Positions 43,145-51,187 of a DNA stretch of 51,269 nt are shown piece after piece. The DNA comes from an uncultured Collinsella sp. (GTDB lineage: Bacteria > Actinomycetota > Coriobacteriia > Coriobacteriales > Coriobacteriaceae), in the NCBI GenBank assembly GCA_900757705.1, contig CAAEOW010000168.1, forward strand, positions 1 through 51,269, given 5' to 3'. How positions within the stretch are numbered: position 1 is the first letter of the stretch; every line of letters begins with the position of its first letter. A program made the position numbers and the translations under genes. The notes under the pieces are model-generated. The model was not told the DNA's origin and did no database searches. It saw nothing but the letters and a program-made list of their open reading frames with translations.

Positions 43145-43180
43145 AAAAGACGGTCGCTCCGTTTGGAGGGCCGTCTTTTT
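43145..43180 (+). terminator. intrinsic terminator after purH
   Basis: AAAAGACGG (43145-43153) pairs with CCGTCTTTT (43171-43179), followed by a T-run. Confidence 0.85.
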
Positions 43181-43196
43181 GGTATAAGAGGACGGA

Positions 43197-43928
43197 ATGA
43201 CTAACACGAAAGGTATGACCATGCCCCAGATTGATGATGCCGAGCTGTTTGGCAATGCCGAGGATCAGCGTGCGTACGAGGACTTTTGCGCCAATCAGGA
43301 GGCGGTCGAGAAGTTCACGCTCGACAAGCCCGCGCTTGTCTGCCGTTGGCGCATGTCCAACAAAAAGGTGCCCATGCTCAACCGCCACATTCGCGCACTG
43401 TCCGAGCGCCTGGTGCAGGGCGAGCCGCTTACCCATAACATGCTCAGCTGGGCCAAACAGCACGTTGAGTGGTCGCTTGCCGAGGGTGATTACACCGCAC
43501 GCGACGGCGTGCTCATGCTGGTGATCGACATCAACGGCAACGCCGCCATGACGGTGGGGGAGTACGAGCCGCTCGCCGATACGTCGGCCAAGGCGCTGCG
43601 CGCCCGCTCCGCCGAGGCCCGCTCCGAGGCTGACGAAACTGGTGTGGCGCCCGAGCTGCTCGCCGCCGTCAACAACGGCGAGCTCGCCTTTGTGGCGCCG
43701 GCGGACGAGTTCCTGTGCGGCACGGCGACGCTCATCGAGCAGCTGGCCCAGACCAAGGGCATCCCGGTCACGCGCGTAGACATTCCCGCGCAGCTTAAGG
43801 GCGCGTTGTTCCTGGTGAGCGACGAGCACGGCGTGGTCCCCGCAACCGAGACGGATGCCGCCGAGGCCGACGCCGCGACGGTCGCCTTCTTCGCCGAAGG
43901 CTACGAAAAGCTCCGTGCCCGCTGCTAA
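43197..43928 (+). CDS. conserved hypothetical protein
   Basis: A 243-aa soluble protein I cannot place. The first ~95 residues are charged and helical (AEDQRAYEDFCANQEAVEKF, then ALVCRWRMSNKKVP), with a WAKQHVEWSL segment. A beta-rich middle follows (DGVLMLVIDINGNAAMTVGE), then an Ala/Glu-rich C-terminus. The layout is suggestive of a pterin/aminotransferase-class or ligand-binding fold but no catalytic motif is visible. ATG 43197 has AGAGGACGG upstream; an in-frame ATG at 43221 is an alternative. It lies between the purH terminator and the two-component genes and follows the host's codon pattern. Confidence 0.7.
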   Translation: MTNTKGMTMPQIDDAELFGNAEDQRAYEDFCANQEAVEKFTLDKPALVCRWRMSNKKVPMLNRHIRALSERLVQGEPLTHNMLSWAKQHVEWSLAEGDYTARDGVLMLVIDINGNAAMTVGEYEPLADTSAKALRARSAEARSEADETGVAPELLAAVNNGELAFVAPADEFLCGTATLIEQLAQTKGIPVTRVDIPAQLKGALFLVSDEHGVVPATETDAAEADAATVAFFAEGYEKLRARC

Positions 43929-44105
43929 ATGATTTTTCTGGGACGGGGATTTGATAATCATTTGATCCCCGCGCCCGTTGCGAGCGAGGGGCGAGCCAAC
44001 GCTTTCGTTCGCGAACAGTTCTGTCACCTTGTTGCCGCGCGAGGCGCGTACTTGCGGCTCCGCAGCCATAATGGTGGCAAGACAACCAAGAAGGGAGCGG
44101 AATCC

Positions 44106-44777
44106 ATGGCGCTGATTTATATCGTTGAGGATGACGAGCCCATCCGTCGCGAACTTGCCGACATCCTTGCCCGTGCCGGTTTTGGGGTTGAGGCCTGCGA
44201 ATCGTTCGAGCACGTCTCGCGCGACATTCTCGCCGCCGCGCCCGACCTGGTGCTGCTCGACCTCACGCTCCCTGTCAAAGACGGCCAGCACATCTGCCAT
44301 GAGGTCCGTCGCGAATCCGAGGTCCCCATCATCGTGCTTACCTCACGCACGACCGAGATCGACGAGGTCATGGCCATGACGCTCGGCGCGGACGACTTTG
44401 TGCCCAAGCCCTATAGCGCGCGCGTGCTCGTGGCGCGCATCAATGCCCTGCTGCGCCGCACCATGGCTGCCGGTGAGCGCAGCACGCTCGTCCACAAGGG
44501 ACTGGAGCTCGACCTCGCTCGCTCCATGGTCACCAATACGGCATCCGGCGACAGTACCGAGCTCACCAAAAACGAGCTGCGTATCCTCTCGCTGCTCTTG
44601 GGTCGCGCGGGCAAGATCGTCTCGCGCTCGGCCATCATGCAGGACCTGTGGGACTCCGACGCCTTCGTGGACGACAACACGCTCACCGTCAACATCAACC
44701 GCCTGCGTACTACGCTCGAAAAAATCGGCATCAAGGGATATCTGACCACGCACCGCGGCCAGGGCTATTCGGTCTAG
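44106..44777 (+). CDS. OmpR-family response regulator (BceR/GraR-like)
   Basis: A 223-aa response regulator. Receiver motifs: VEDDEP, phospho-acceptor Asp52 (LLDLTLP), the Thr/Ser-containing LTSRTTE segment, and KPYSARVL lysine. The winged-helix output domain (~130-223) ends VNINRLRTTLEKIGIKGYLT, typical of regulators paired with intramembrane-sensing kinases of the Bce/Gra/Vra type, which respond to cell-wall antibiotics. ATG 44106 follows AAGAAGGGAG; the open frame upstream to 43929 is not part of the gene. The kinase starts 9 bp downstream. Confidence 0.92.
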   Translation: MALIYIVEDDEPIRRELADILARAGFGVEACESFEHVSRDILAAAPDLVLLDLTLPVKDGQHICHEVRRESEVPIIVLTSRTTEIDEVMAMTLGADDFVPKPYSARVLVARINALLRRTMAAGERSTLVHKGLELDLARSMVTNTASGDSTELTKNELRILSLLLGRAGKIVSRSAIMQDLWDSDAFVDDNTLTVNINRLRTTLEKIGIKGYLTTHRGQGYSV

Positions 44778-44786
44778 GGGCCGGTC

Positions 44787-45830
44787 ATGTCGTTTGCCAA
44801 GTTTTTTAAAGATGCGCTGCTTCCCGTCGCCGTGTGGACGTGCGGCGTGCTGCTGAGCTGCTTTGTGCTGACGGTCGCCGGTGCTTCGACATCTATTGTG
44901 GTCGTGGCGGTCTGCGTGTCCTTTGTCTTTGGCATGCTCGGCATTGTGATCGAGTATGCGCGCCGTCGTCGTTTTCTGCATCAGCTGGAGCGCGCGGCCG
45001 AGGAGCTGGAAAGTCCCGCATGGGTGCAGGAGATGGTCCAGTGCCCGACGTATGCCGAGGGCGCGCTCGAGTACGAGGTCTTGCGCCGGGTGGGCAAAGC
45101 CGCTTGCGACGAGGTTGCCGAAGGCCGGCGTCAGACCGATGACTATCGCGATTATATCGAGAGCTGGGTCCACGAGGCCAAGCTGCCCCTGGCGGCGGCC
45201 CATCTAATTTTGGAAAACCTGGATGGCGGCGAAGACGACCTGTCGCGCGTAGATGACCTCGGTCGCGAGCTTGCCCGCGTGGAGCGCTATATCGACCAGG
45301 CGCTCTACTATGCGCGCTCGGAGGTTGTGGAGCGCGATTACCTGATTCGACGTTGGAACCTCAAGGCCCTGGTGACGGGTGCGATTAAAGCCAACGCGCG
45401 CGAGCTCATTGCGGCGCACGTGGCGCCGGTGTGCGAGAACCTCGACTTTGAGGTCTTTACCGACGAGAAGTGGCTCGAGTTTATCTTGGGGCAGCTCATC
45501 CAGAACAGCATTAAATACGCGCGCGAGGACGGCGCGAAGATCGTGTTTTCGGGTGCGTTGCTGGACGAGGGTCTGGCGAGTGAGCGCATTGAGCTCACTG
45601 TTGCCGATAACGGCTGCGGCGTGAGTACGGCAGACCTGCCACGCGTGTTCGAGAAGGGCTTTACCGGCGACAACGGCCGCACCACCAAGCGCGCAACGGG
45701 CATCGGCCTCTACCTGGTGGCACGCCTGTGCTCCAAGATGGGCATCGACGTCACCGCGGCATCCGATTCCGGCGAAGGCTTTGTCGTAACATTCGCGTTT
45801 TCAACGAATAAGTTTCAATATTTCGAGTAA
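44787..45830 (+). CDS. intramembrane-sensing histidine kinase (BceS/GraS-like)
   Basis: A 347-aa kinase with two closely spaced membrane segments (~12-31 and ~35-56) and almost no extracellular loop, the defining trait of intramembrane-sensing kinases. The H-box is ESWVHEAKLPLAAA (His129), and the ATPase domain has GQLIQNSIKYA, ADNGCGV, FEKGFTG and TGIGLYLVARLC. Such kinases usually rely on a BceAB-type ABC transporter for sensing, but no transporter gene is adjacent. The partner may be elsewhere on the chromosome. It ends at a terminator and converges on the universal stress gene. Confidence 0.92.
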   Translation: MSFAKFFKDALLPVAVWTCGVLLSCFVLTVAGASTSIVVVAVCVSFVFGMLGIVIEYARRRRFLHQLERAAEELESPAWVQEMVQCPTYAEGALEYEVLRRVGKAACDEVAEGRRQTDDYRDYIESWVHEAKLPLAAAHLILENLDGGEDDLSRVDDLGRELARVERYIDQALYYARSEVVERDYLIRRWNLKALVTGAIKANARELIAAHVAPVCENLDFEVFTDEKWLEFILGQLIQNSIKYAREDGAKIVFSGALLDEGLASERIELTVADNGCGVSTADLPRVFEKGFTGDNGRTTKRATGIGLYLVARLCSKMGIDVTAASDSGEGFVVTFAFSTNKFQYFE

Positions 45831-45860
45831 CGCACGCGGCAGACGTCCGCCCAAACAAAA

Positions 45861-45895
45861 CGCGCCGCCCCAAACGGGACGGCACGCCATTTTTC
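45861..45895 (+). terminator. intrinsic terminator after the kinase
   Basis: CGCGCCGCCCC and GGGACGGCACGC form a GC-rich stem with a small bulge around CAAAC, followed by ATTTTTC. Confidence 0.65.
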
Positions 45896-45927
45896 TATCA
45901 GACAACTCGCTGAAGTAAGGCTGCGAA

Positions 45928-46020
45928 GGCCGCGGGGCCGGGAGGGGTTTCCTAAGGGCACATCCCGCAGCCGCAACGCGGCGAGGACGTGCCCGTGGAA
46001 ACCCCGCAGGCCCCGCGGCC
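45928..46020. repeat. 93-bp long hairpin between convergent genes
   Basis: Three nested complementary blocks: GGCCGCGGGGCC (45928-45939) with GGCCCCGCGGCC (46009-46020); GGGGTTTCC (45944-45952) with GGAAACCCC (45997-46005); GGGCAC (45956-45961) with GTGCCC (45989-45994). The loop holds another short GCAGCCGC/GCGGC pair. Position beside the stop of the stress gene would suit a terminator on the minus strand, but it is far larger than needed and has no T-run. Confidence 0.75.
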
Positions 46021-46033
46021 GGTGGGAGCAACG

Positions 46034-46471
46034 CTACTTTACGACCAAAATGTCGCAGTCGGTATTGCGCAGCAGGAACGTCGAAATCGAACCCAGAAGC
46101 GCATACTTGATCGAGGACAGGCCGCGAGCGCCGCAGAGCACCAGGTCGGGCTTGACCACGTCGAGCATCTCGTCTTTGAGCGTCTCGCGAATACGACCGG
46201 CGCGTATCATGACCTCGACCTCGGGAATATCGGGATTGGCCTTGGCCTCTTCGAGCTGCTTTTCGATGGAGTTCTTAAATGCCTCCTCTAAGCCGTTGAC
46301 CAGATCGACCGGATAGGAACCGGCGCTCTCGAGTGCCGTGGAATCGATAACGTGGCCGATAATCAGCTTGGCGCCGTTGTTCGCGGCGACCTTGATGGCG
46401 CGTGCGAGCACAAAATCCTGCTGCTCAGTACCGTCGAGTGAAACAAATACCTTGGTGTAGCCCTCGTTCAT
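46034..46471 (-). CDS. universal stress protein (UspA family)
   Basis: A 145-aa single-domain USP. It starts YTKVFVSLDGTEQQDFVLAR, and the ATP-binding signature is GARGLSSIKYALLGSISTFLLRNTDCDILVVK in its usual C-terminal place (shown here by its key glycines and Ser: G-x2-G-x9-G-S). Probably nucleotide-binding and induced under stress or growth arrest. The ATG has AGGAGG a few bases upstream (GGAGGAAACC). It stands alone, divergent from uppP, with a 247-bp gap. Confidence 0.92.
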   Translation of the reverse strand: MNEGYTKVFVSLDGTEQQDFVLARAIKVAANNGAKLIIGHVIDSTALESAGSYPVDLVNGLEEAFKNSIEKQLEEAKANPDIPEVEVMIRAGRIRETLKDEMLDVVKPDLVLCGARGLSSIKYALLGSISTFLLRNTDCDILVVK

Positions 46472-46718
46472 GGTTTCCTCCTTGGTCTATCGCACGGGCG
46501 TGGGGCTCGTGGATCGGGCGGACGCGGATGCGTGGCCGCCGGACACTTTATCTTGTTGCAGTTATACCCAAGGATTTGGGTTTGACCGCTCGCAATTCTG
46601 TGAACGGGCGAGTTTTTTGGTAAGGGTAGGCGCGGTCGCACTGCCAACGGTTGATAATGGGACATCGCCCGCACCGTCCGCAGAACAATATCGGCGGGTG
46701 TCTAACGAGGGGGTCCCT

Positions 46719-47693
46719 TTGGATATCATCGAGCTTCTAAAATCTGCCTTCATGGGCCTGGTCGAGGGCATTACCGAATGGCTGCCTGTTTCGTCGACCG
46801 GTCACATGATCTTGGTGGACGAGTTCGTCAAGATGAACGTGAGCGAGACGTTCTGGAATATGTTCCTGGTCGTGATTCAGCTTGGCGCCATTTTGGCCGT
46901 CTGCGTCCTGTTCTTCTACGACCTCAACCCGTTCTCGCCCAGCAAAGGCAAGGAGGGGCGTCGCGACACCTGGGTGCTGTGGGGCAAGATTGTGCTCGGC
47001 TGCATTCCCGCCGCGGCGATCGGTCTGCCGCTTAACGACTGGATGGAGGAGCATTTCTATAATGCTCCCGTCGTGGCGCTGGCGCTCATTGTGTACGGCG
47101 TGCTGTTTATCGTGATCGAGAACTGGCGCGCGAACAAGCGCGACCAGGCCGCTCTTGCCGACTCGTTTGGTTCGCGTGCTGTGGTGGCGGGCGGACGCCC
47201 CGCTGGTGCGCATTTTGCCACGCCCGCTGCGACTGCCGCTGCAGACGATGACGATAGCTTGGACTTTGGCTCCATCACTACGCTCGAGGATCTGAGCTGG
47301 AAGACCGCGCTGGGTATCGGTTGCTTCCAGGTGCTTTCGCTGATTCCGGGCACATCGCGCTCCGGCTCCACCATCATCGGCGGCCTGCTGCTGGGCTGCA
47401 CGCGCTCGGTGGCGTCTAAGTTCACGTTCTTCCTGGCTATTCCCGTTATGTTTGGCGCAAGTGCGCTCAAGCTGGTCAAGTACTTTATTAAGGGCGGTAC
47501 TTTCGGCACCAGCGAGATCGCCATCTTGGGCGTGGGCTGCATCGTGGCCTTTGTGGTGTCGCTCATTGCCATCAAGTGGCTTATGGGCTTCGTCCGTCGT
47601 CACGACTTCAAGTGCTTCGGCGTCTACCGCATCATCCTGGGCATCGTGGTGCTCGCGTACTTCTTTGTCCTGGAGCCTATGCTCGGCCTCTAA
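46719..47693 (+). CDS. uppP: undecaprenyl-diphosphatase
   Basis: Membrane enzyme that recycles undecaprenyl pyrophosphate for cell-wall synthesis and confers bacitracin tolerance. The two family signatures are present: EGITEWLPVSSTGH (~16-29) and LIPGTSRSGSTI, plus about eight hydrophobic segments. The length of 324 aa exceeds the usual ~275 because of a soluble, Ala/Asp-rich insertion (from RANKRDQAALADSF to DDDDSLDFG) in the middle. The start is TTG 46719, preceded by GAGGGGG; upstream in-frame codons lack membrane or family character. The BceRS-like pair nearby responds, in other bacteria, to bacitracin, so the two may be functionally linked. Confidence 0.94.
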   Translation: MDIIELLKSAFMGLVEGITEWLPVSSTGHMILVDEFVKMNVSETFWNMFLVVIQLGAILAVCVLFFYDLNPFSPSKGKEGRRDTWVLWGKIVLGCIPAAAIGLPLNDWMEEHFYNAPVVALALIVYGVLFIVIENWRANKRDQAALADSFGSRAVVAGGRPAGAHFATPAATAAADDDDSLDFGSITTLEDLSWKTALGIGCFQVLSLIPGTSRSGSTIIGGLLLGCTRSVASKFTFFLAIPVMFGASALKLVKYFIKGGTFGTSEIAILGVGCIVAFVVSLIAIKWLMGFVRRHDFKCFGVYRIILGIVVLAYFFVLEPMLGL

Positions 47694-47737
47694 CTTAGTC
47701 GACGCTGCGCGGCGGCCGGGGCGACAACTTGTCATTC

Positions 47738-47778
47738 AAAGGGGGCGGCATGACCAGAAGGTCTATGCCGCCCCTTTT
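47738..47778 (+). terminator. intrinsic terminator after uppP
   Basis: AAAGGGGCGGCAT-type arm (47738-47751) pairs with ATGCCGCCCC (47765-47774), with an inner GACC/GGTC extension, then TTTT. The rest of the 47694-48025 gap holds only the pcrA promoter (TTGCGT 47934-47939, TATACT 47959-47964, 19-base spacer). Confidence 0.8.
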
Positions 47779-48025
47779 CATGCCAATTTGTTCGCCCCGG
47801 CCACCGCTCGCTGCTGCTGCCATGACATCGGCGGTTTCGTGATTGTCAATTGGTTGGTGCAGACTAACCTGACCCCATTGCGCCAAATCCGCTGGGGCGG
47901 GCCTGGCGGTGGCGCACGGAGTCGTGGTGTGATTTGCGTCGGTGTCCGTGCGGCTCGGTATACTGGTACGGCTCAAACTATGGCGCCGCCCGCAGGCGCG
48001 CCGTCCGTCAGATGAGGAGTCGCCC

Positions 48026-50926
48026 ATGACCCAGCCCTTGCCCTGGGAAAAGAACGCCGCGGTACCCGTGCCGCCCGCGCCGGAACCCGTGCCGCTCGAT
48101 GCATACATCGCCCCCGCAGCGCCGGAGCCCGAGCTCGTCCCACTCGACATCTACGATGCCCCGGTTCCGGCGCCCAAACCCGCCAAGCCACTCGTCGATA
48201 TCGATAGCCTGAACCCCGCCCAGCGCGAGGCGGTCCTGACCACCGAGGGCCCGTTGCTGGTGCTCGCCGGCGCCGGTTCGGGCAAGACCCGCGTCTTGAC
48301 CTTCCGCATTGCACATATGCTCGGCGACCTAGGTGTTAAGCCTTGGCAGGTTCTTGCCATCACGTTTACCAACAAAGCCGCGGCCGAGATGCGCGAGCGT
48401 CTGGCAGCGCTCATCCCCAGTGGTACTCGCGGCATGTGGGTGTGCACCTTCCACGCCATGTGCGTGCGCATGCTGCGCGAGGACGCCGACCTGCTGGGCT
48501 ACACCGGTCAGTTCACCATCTACGACGACGACGACTCAAAGCGCATGGTGCGTGACATTATGCAGGCGCTCGGTATCGAGCAAAAGCAGTTCCCCATCAA
48601 CATGATCCGCAGCAAGATCAGCTCGGCCAAAAACGCCATGATCGGCCCCGAGGACATGCTCAAGAGTGCCGATAGCCCCAACGACAAAAAGGCCGCGCAG
48701 GTCTACCTGGAGCTGGAGCGCCGCCTGCGCGCCGCCAATGCGATGGACTTTGACGACCTGCTCGTGCGCGCGCTCGAGCTGCTGCGCACCCGCCCCGAGG
48801 TGCTCGACAAGTACCAGGAGCGCTTCCGCTACATTAGCGTCGACGAGTATCAGGACACCAACCACGTCCAGTACGAAATCGCCAACCTGCTGGCCGCCAA
48901 GTACCAAAACCTCATGGTCGTGGGCGACGATGACCAGTCCATTTACAGCTGGCGTGGCGCCGACATCACCAACATCCTGGACTTTGAGAAGGACTTTAAA
49001 AACTGCAAGACCGTCAAGCTGGAGCAGAACTATCGTTCCACGGGTCACATCCTGAGCGCCGCCAATGCCGTGGTGCGCCACAACTCGCAGCGCAAGGACA
49101 AGCGCCTGTTTACGGCCGAGGGCGATGGCGAGAAGATCCAGGCCTTCCAGGCGAGCGACGAGCGCGACGAGGGCCGCTGGATTGCCGGCGAGATCGAGAA
49201 ACTGCATGCCAAAGGCACGAGCTATGACGATATCGCCGTGTTCTATCGCACCAACGCCCAGTCGCGTATTCTCGAAGATATGTTTCTGCGCGCGGGCGTG
49301 CCCTACAAGATCGTGGGCGGCACGCGATTCTTCGACCGTGCCGAGATTCGCGATGTCATGGCCTACCTCAAGATGATCGTGAACCCGGCCGACGAGATGA
49401 GCGTCAAGCGCGTCATCAACACACCGCGCCGCGGCATCGGTTCCACCTCGATCCAAAAGATCGAGCAGCTGGCGCGCGACAACCGTTGCTCGTTCTTCCA
49501 GGCTTGCGAGATCGCGTGCGCCGAGACCGGTATGTTTAGCGCCAAGGTGCGCAATGGCCTGTCGAGCTTTGTGTCGCTGGTGCGCGAGGGTCGCCGCATG
49601 GACGGCGAGCTCAAGGACGTTGTCGAGATGATTGTCGATAAGACGGGCCTGCTGCAGGCGTTTCGCGCCGAGGGCACCATGGAGTCCGAGAGCCGTGCCG
49701 AGAACATCCAGGAATTCCTGGGCGTCGCCGCCGAATTTGAGGAGACGCACGAGGATATCGAGGGTACGCTCGAGAGCTTGGAAGAGCTGCGCGCGGCCGG
49801 TGTTGCCGATGTGCCTGCCGGTGCCGAGCCCGAGCCCGTCGTGGTGAGCGCGCCCGCGCCCGAACCGGGGCCGTCCGCCTCGGCATCCTCGTTTGAGGCA
49901 CTCGTCGGCGCCCGTGACGCCGCGGGCTCTAATCCGCTCGATAGCTTGGCCGCTCCGGCGCTGTCTCCGCAGGATGCCCTGGCCGCCGCCATCGCGGGCA
50001 ACGCGTATGCCGCGCCGACGGAGATGCCGGCGGGTGCCGTGCATGCCGACGAGATCGAGCGCACCTACGGCCCGCTCACCTGCAAGGCGCTGCCGGCACT
50101 CATGGAGTGGCTGGCCCTGCGCTCCGACTTGGATTCCCTGGCCGGCGAGACGCATGCCATCACCATGATGACCATCCACTCCGCTAAGGGCCTGGAGTTC
50201 CCGGCGGTGTTCGTGGCCGGCATGGAGGAGGGTATCTTTCCGCACGTGCACGACTTTGGCGGCAGCGATGACCCGGGCAAGCTCGAGGAGGAGCGTCGCC
50301 TGGCCTACGTCGCCATTACGCGCGCTCGTAAGCGCCTGTTCTTGACCTATGCGGCCACGCGTCGCACCTACGGCTCGACTTCTGCCAACCCGCGTTCGCG
50401 CTTCCTCAACGAGATTCCGTTTGAAGATATCGAGTTTAGCGGCATCGGTTCTGCCGGTTTTGAAGGTACGGGCTGGGAGAAGCGCGGCGACCGTCGCGGC
50501 ACCTTTGGCTCGGGCATGGGCTCGGATATGTATGGCGGCAAGGTGTTCGGCTCGCATACGCGCTCGACCGGCGGTTCCGGTTCGCGCGGCGGATCGAGCT
50601 TTGACGATTTCTTTGGTGGCAGCAGCTACGGGACCGAGCGCCATCGTGGGGTCTCGCCCGATGCCGGCCGTGTAGCCTCGACCTTTGGCTCGGGCGCGCC
50701 GCGAGCCAAAAAGCCGTCGTCCAAGGTGTCGCCGACGGTGGAACGCAAGGTCGATCGCGCCAGCGCATCGCAAGACTTTGCCGCGGGCGATACCGTGAGC
50801 CACAAGACCTTTGGCACGGGTACCGTGATCTCGGTCGCTGGAGACATGATCGAGGTCCAGTTCGAAAAGACCGGCCAGACCAAAAAGCTAATGAAAGGCT
50901 TTGCTCCGATCGTCAAACTGCAGTGA
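48026..50926 (+). CDS. pcrA: UvrD/PcrA-family DNA helicase
   Basis: A 966-aa superfamily 1A helicase for repair and replication restart. Q-motif LNPAQREAVL, Walker A AGAGSGKT (81-88), TFTNKAAAEMRER, DEYQDTN, GDDDQSIYSWRGA, LEQNYRS, and later TIHSAKGLEFPAVFVAGMEEG and EEERRLAYVAITRAR are all present in order. It has three oddities: a Pro/Ala-rich N-terminal extension of ~55 residues, a ~110-residue Pro/Ala insertion (~595-705) between helicase lobes, and a Gly/Ser-rich linker before a C-terminal SH3/tudor-like segment (GDTVSHKTFGTGTVISVAGD). The last is the PcrA RNA-polymerase-interacting module. GAGGAG ends 8 bp before ATG 48026. Confidence 0.95.
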   Translation: MTQPLPWEKNAAVPVPPAPEPVPLDAYIAPAAPEPELVPLDIYDAPVPAPKPAKPLVDIDSLNPAQREAVLTTEGPLLVLAGAGSGKTRVLTFRIAHMLGDLGVKPWQVLAITFTNKAAAEMRERLAALIPSGTRGMWVCTFHAMCVRMLREDADLLGYTGQFTIYDDDDSKRMVRDIMQALGIEQKQFPINMIRSKISSAKNAMIGPEDMLKSADSPNDKKAAQVYLELERRLRAANAMDFDDLLVRALELLRTRPEVLDKYQERFRYISVDEYQDTNHVQYEIANLLAAKYQNLMVVGDDDQSIYSWRGADITNILDFEKDFKNCKTVKLEQNYRSTGHILSAANAVVRHNSQRKDKRLFTAEGDGEKIQAFQASDERDEGRWIAGEIEKLHAKGTSYDDIAVFYRTNAQSRILEDMFLRAGVPYKIVGGTRFFDRAEIRDVMAYLKMIVNPADEMSVKRVINTPRRGIGSTSIQKIEQLARDNRCSFFQACEIACAETGMFSAKVRNGLSSFVSLVREGRRMDGELKDVVEMIVDKTGLLQAFRAEGTMESESRAENIQEFLGVAAEFEETHEDIEGTLESLEELRAAGVADVPAGAEPEPVVVSAPAPEPGPSASASSFEALVGARDAAGSNPLDSLAAPALSPQDALAAAIAGNAYAAPTEMPAGAVHADEIERTYGPLTCKALPALMEWLALRSDLDSLAGETHAITMMTIHSAKGLEFPAVFVAGMEEGIFPHVHDFGGSDDPGKLEEERRLAYVAITRARKRLFLTYAATRRTYGSTSANPRSRFLNEIPFEDIEFSGIGSAGFEGTGWEKRGDRRGTFGSGMGSDMYGGKVFGSHTRSTGGSGSRGGSSFDDFFGGSSYGTERHRGVSPDAGRVASTFGSGAPRAKKPSSKVSPTVERKVDRASASQDFAAGDTVSHKTFGTGTVISVAGDMIEVQFEKTGQTKKLMKGFAPIVKLQ

Positions 50927-50933
50927 TCCCGGC

Positions 50934-51063
50934 GGACCTGGGCGGGCGTATAGGGCAACATCGCCTGCTCGGGCAGTCCTGCGCAAGACGGAGGCCGCAT
51001 TAAGTGGCCTCCTTTGCGTGCGGAACTCGCGATCGATGTTGCCCCATACGCCCGCCCAGGTCC
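50934..51063. repeat. 130-bp inverted-repeat structure
   Basis: Arms of 30 bp (50934-50963 and 51034-51063) match as inverted repeats at 29 positions. The arm contains GGGCGGGCGTAT and GGCAACATCG. They enclose a 70-base loop that contains the pcrA terminator stem (50990-51012). Confidence 0.8.
50990..51015 (+). terminator. intrinsic terminator after pcrA
   Basis: GGAGGCC (50990-50996) pairs with GGCCTCC (51006-51012), then TTT. The short T-run suggests moderate strength, perhaps aided by the enclosing long inverted repeat. Confidence 0.65.
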
Positions 51064-51081
51064 TTGGGTAACGTTGCTGGA

Positions 51082-51109
51082 CGAACGTCGCTTTGCTCGT
51101 TCGCTTTTT
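51082..51109 (+). terminator. short stem with T-run
   Basis: CGAACG (51082-51087) pairs with CGTTCG (51098-51103), followed by CTTTTTGG. No gene upstream ends here, so it may terminate readthrough from pcrA. Confidence 0.45.
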
Positions 51110-51149
51110 GGTCTGGAGAGCCGGGTGGGCTGATAAATAGATACGAGTA

Positions 51150-51187
51150 GGGGCTCCTCCGTTGATGAACGGGGGAGCCCCTTGTTT
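51150..51187 (+). terminator. strong intrinsic terminator without an adjacent gene
   Basis: GGGGCTCCTCCGTT (51150-51163) pairs with AACGGGGGAGCCCC (51168-51181) with one mismatch, followed by TTGTTT. It may terminate an unannotated transcript or punctuate the next gene beyond the window. Confidence 0.65.

Noticed and set aside
41814..44300. 828-codon antisense open frame over purH and the next genes
   Set aside because: It is a mirror of GC-rich codon bias; the plus strand encodes intact PurH, and the antisense product has no domain or ribosome site.
48536..50803. 755-codon antisense open frame over pcrA
   Set aside because: Shadow of a well-supported helicase gene; Arg/Ala/His-rich with no motif.
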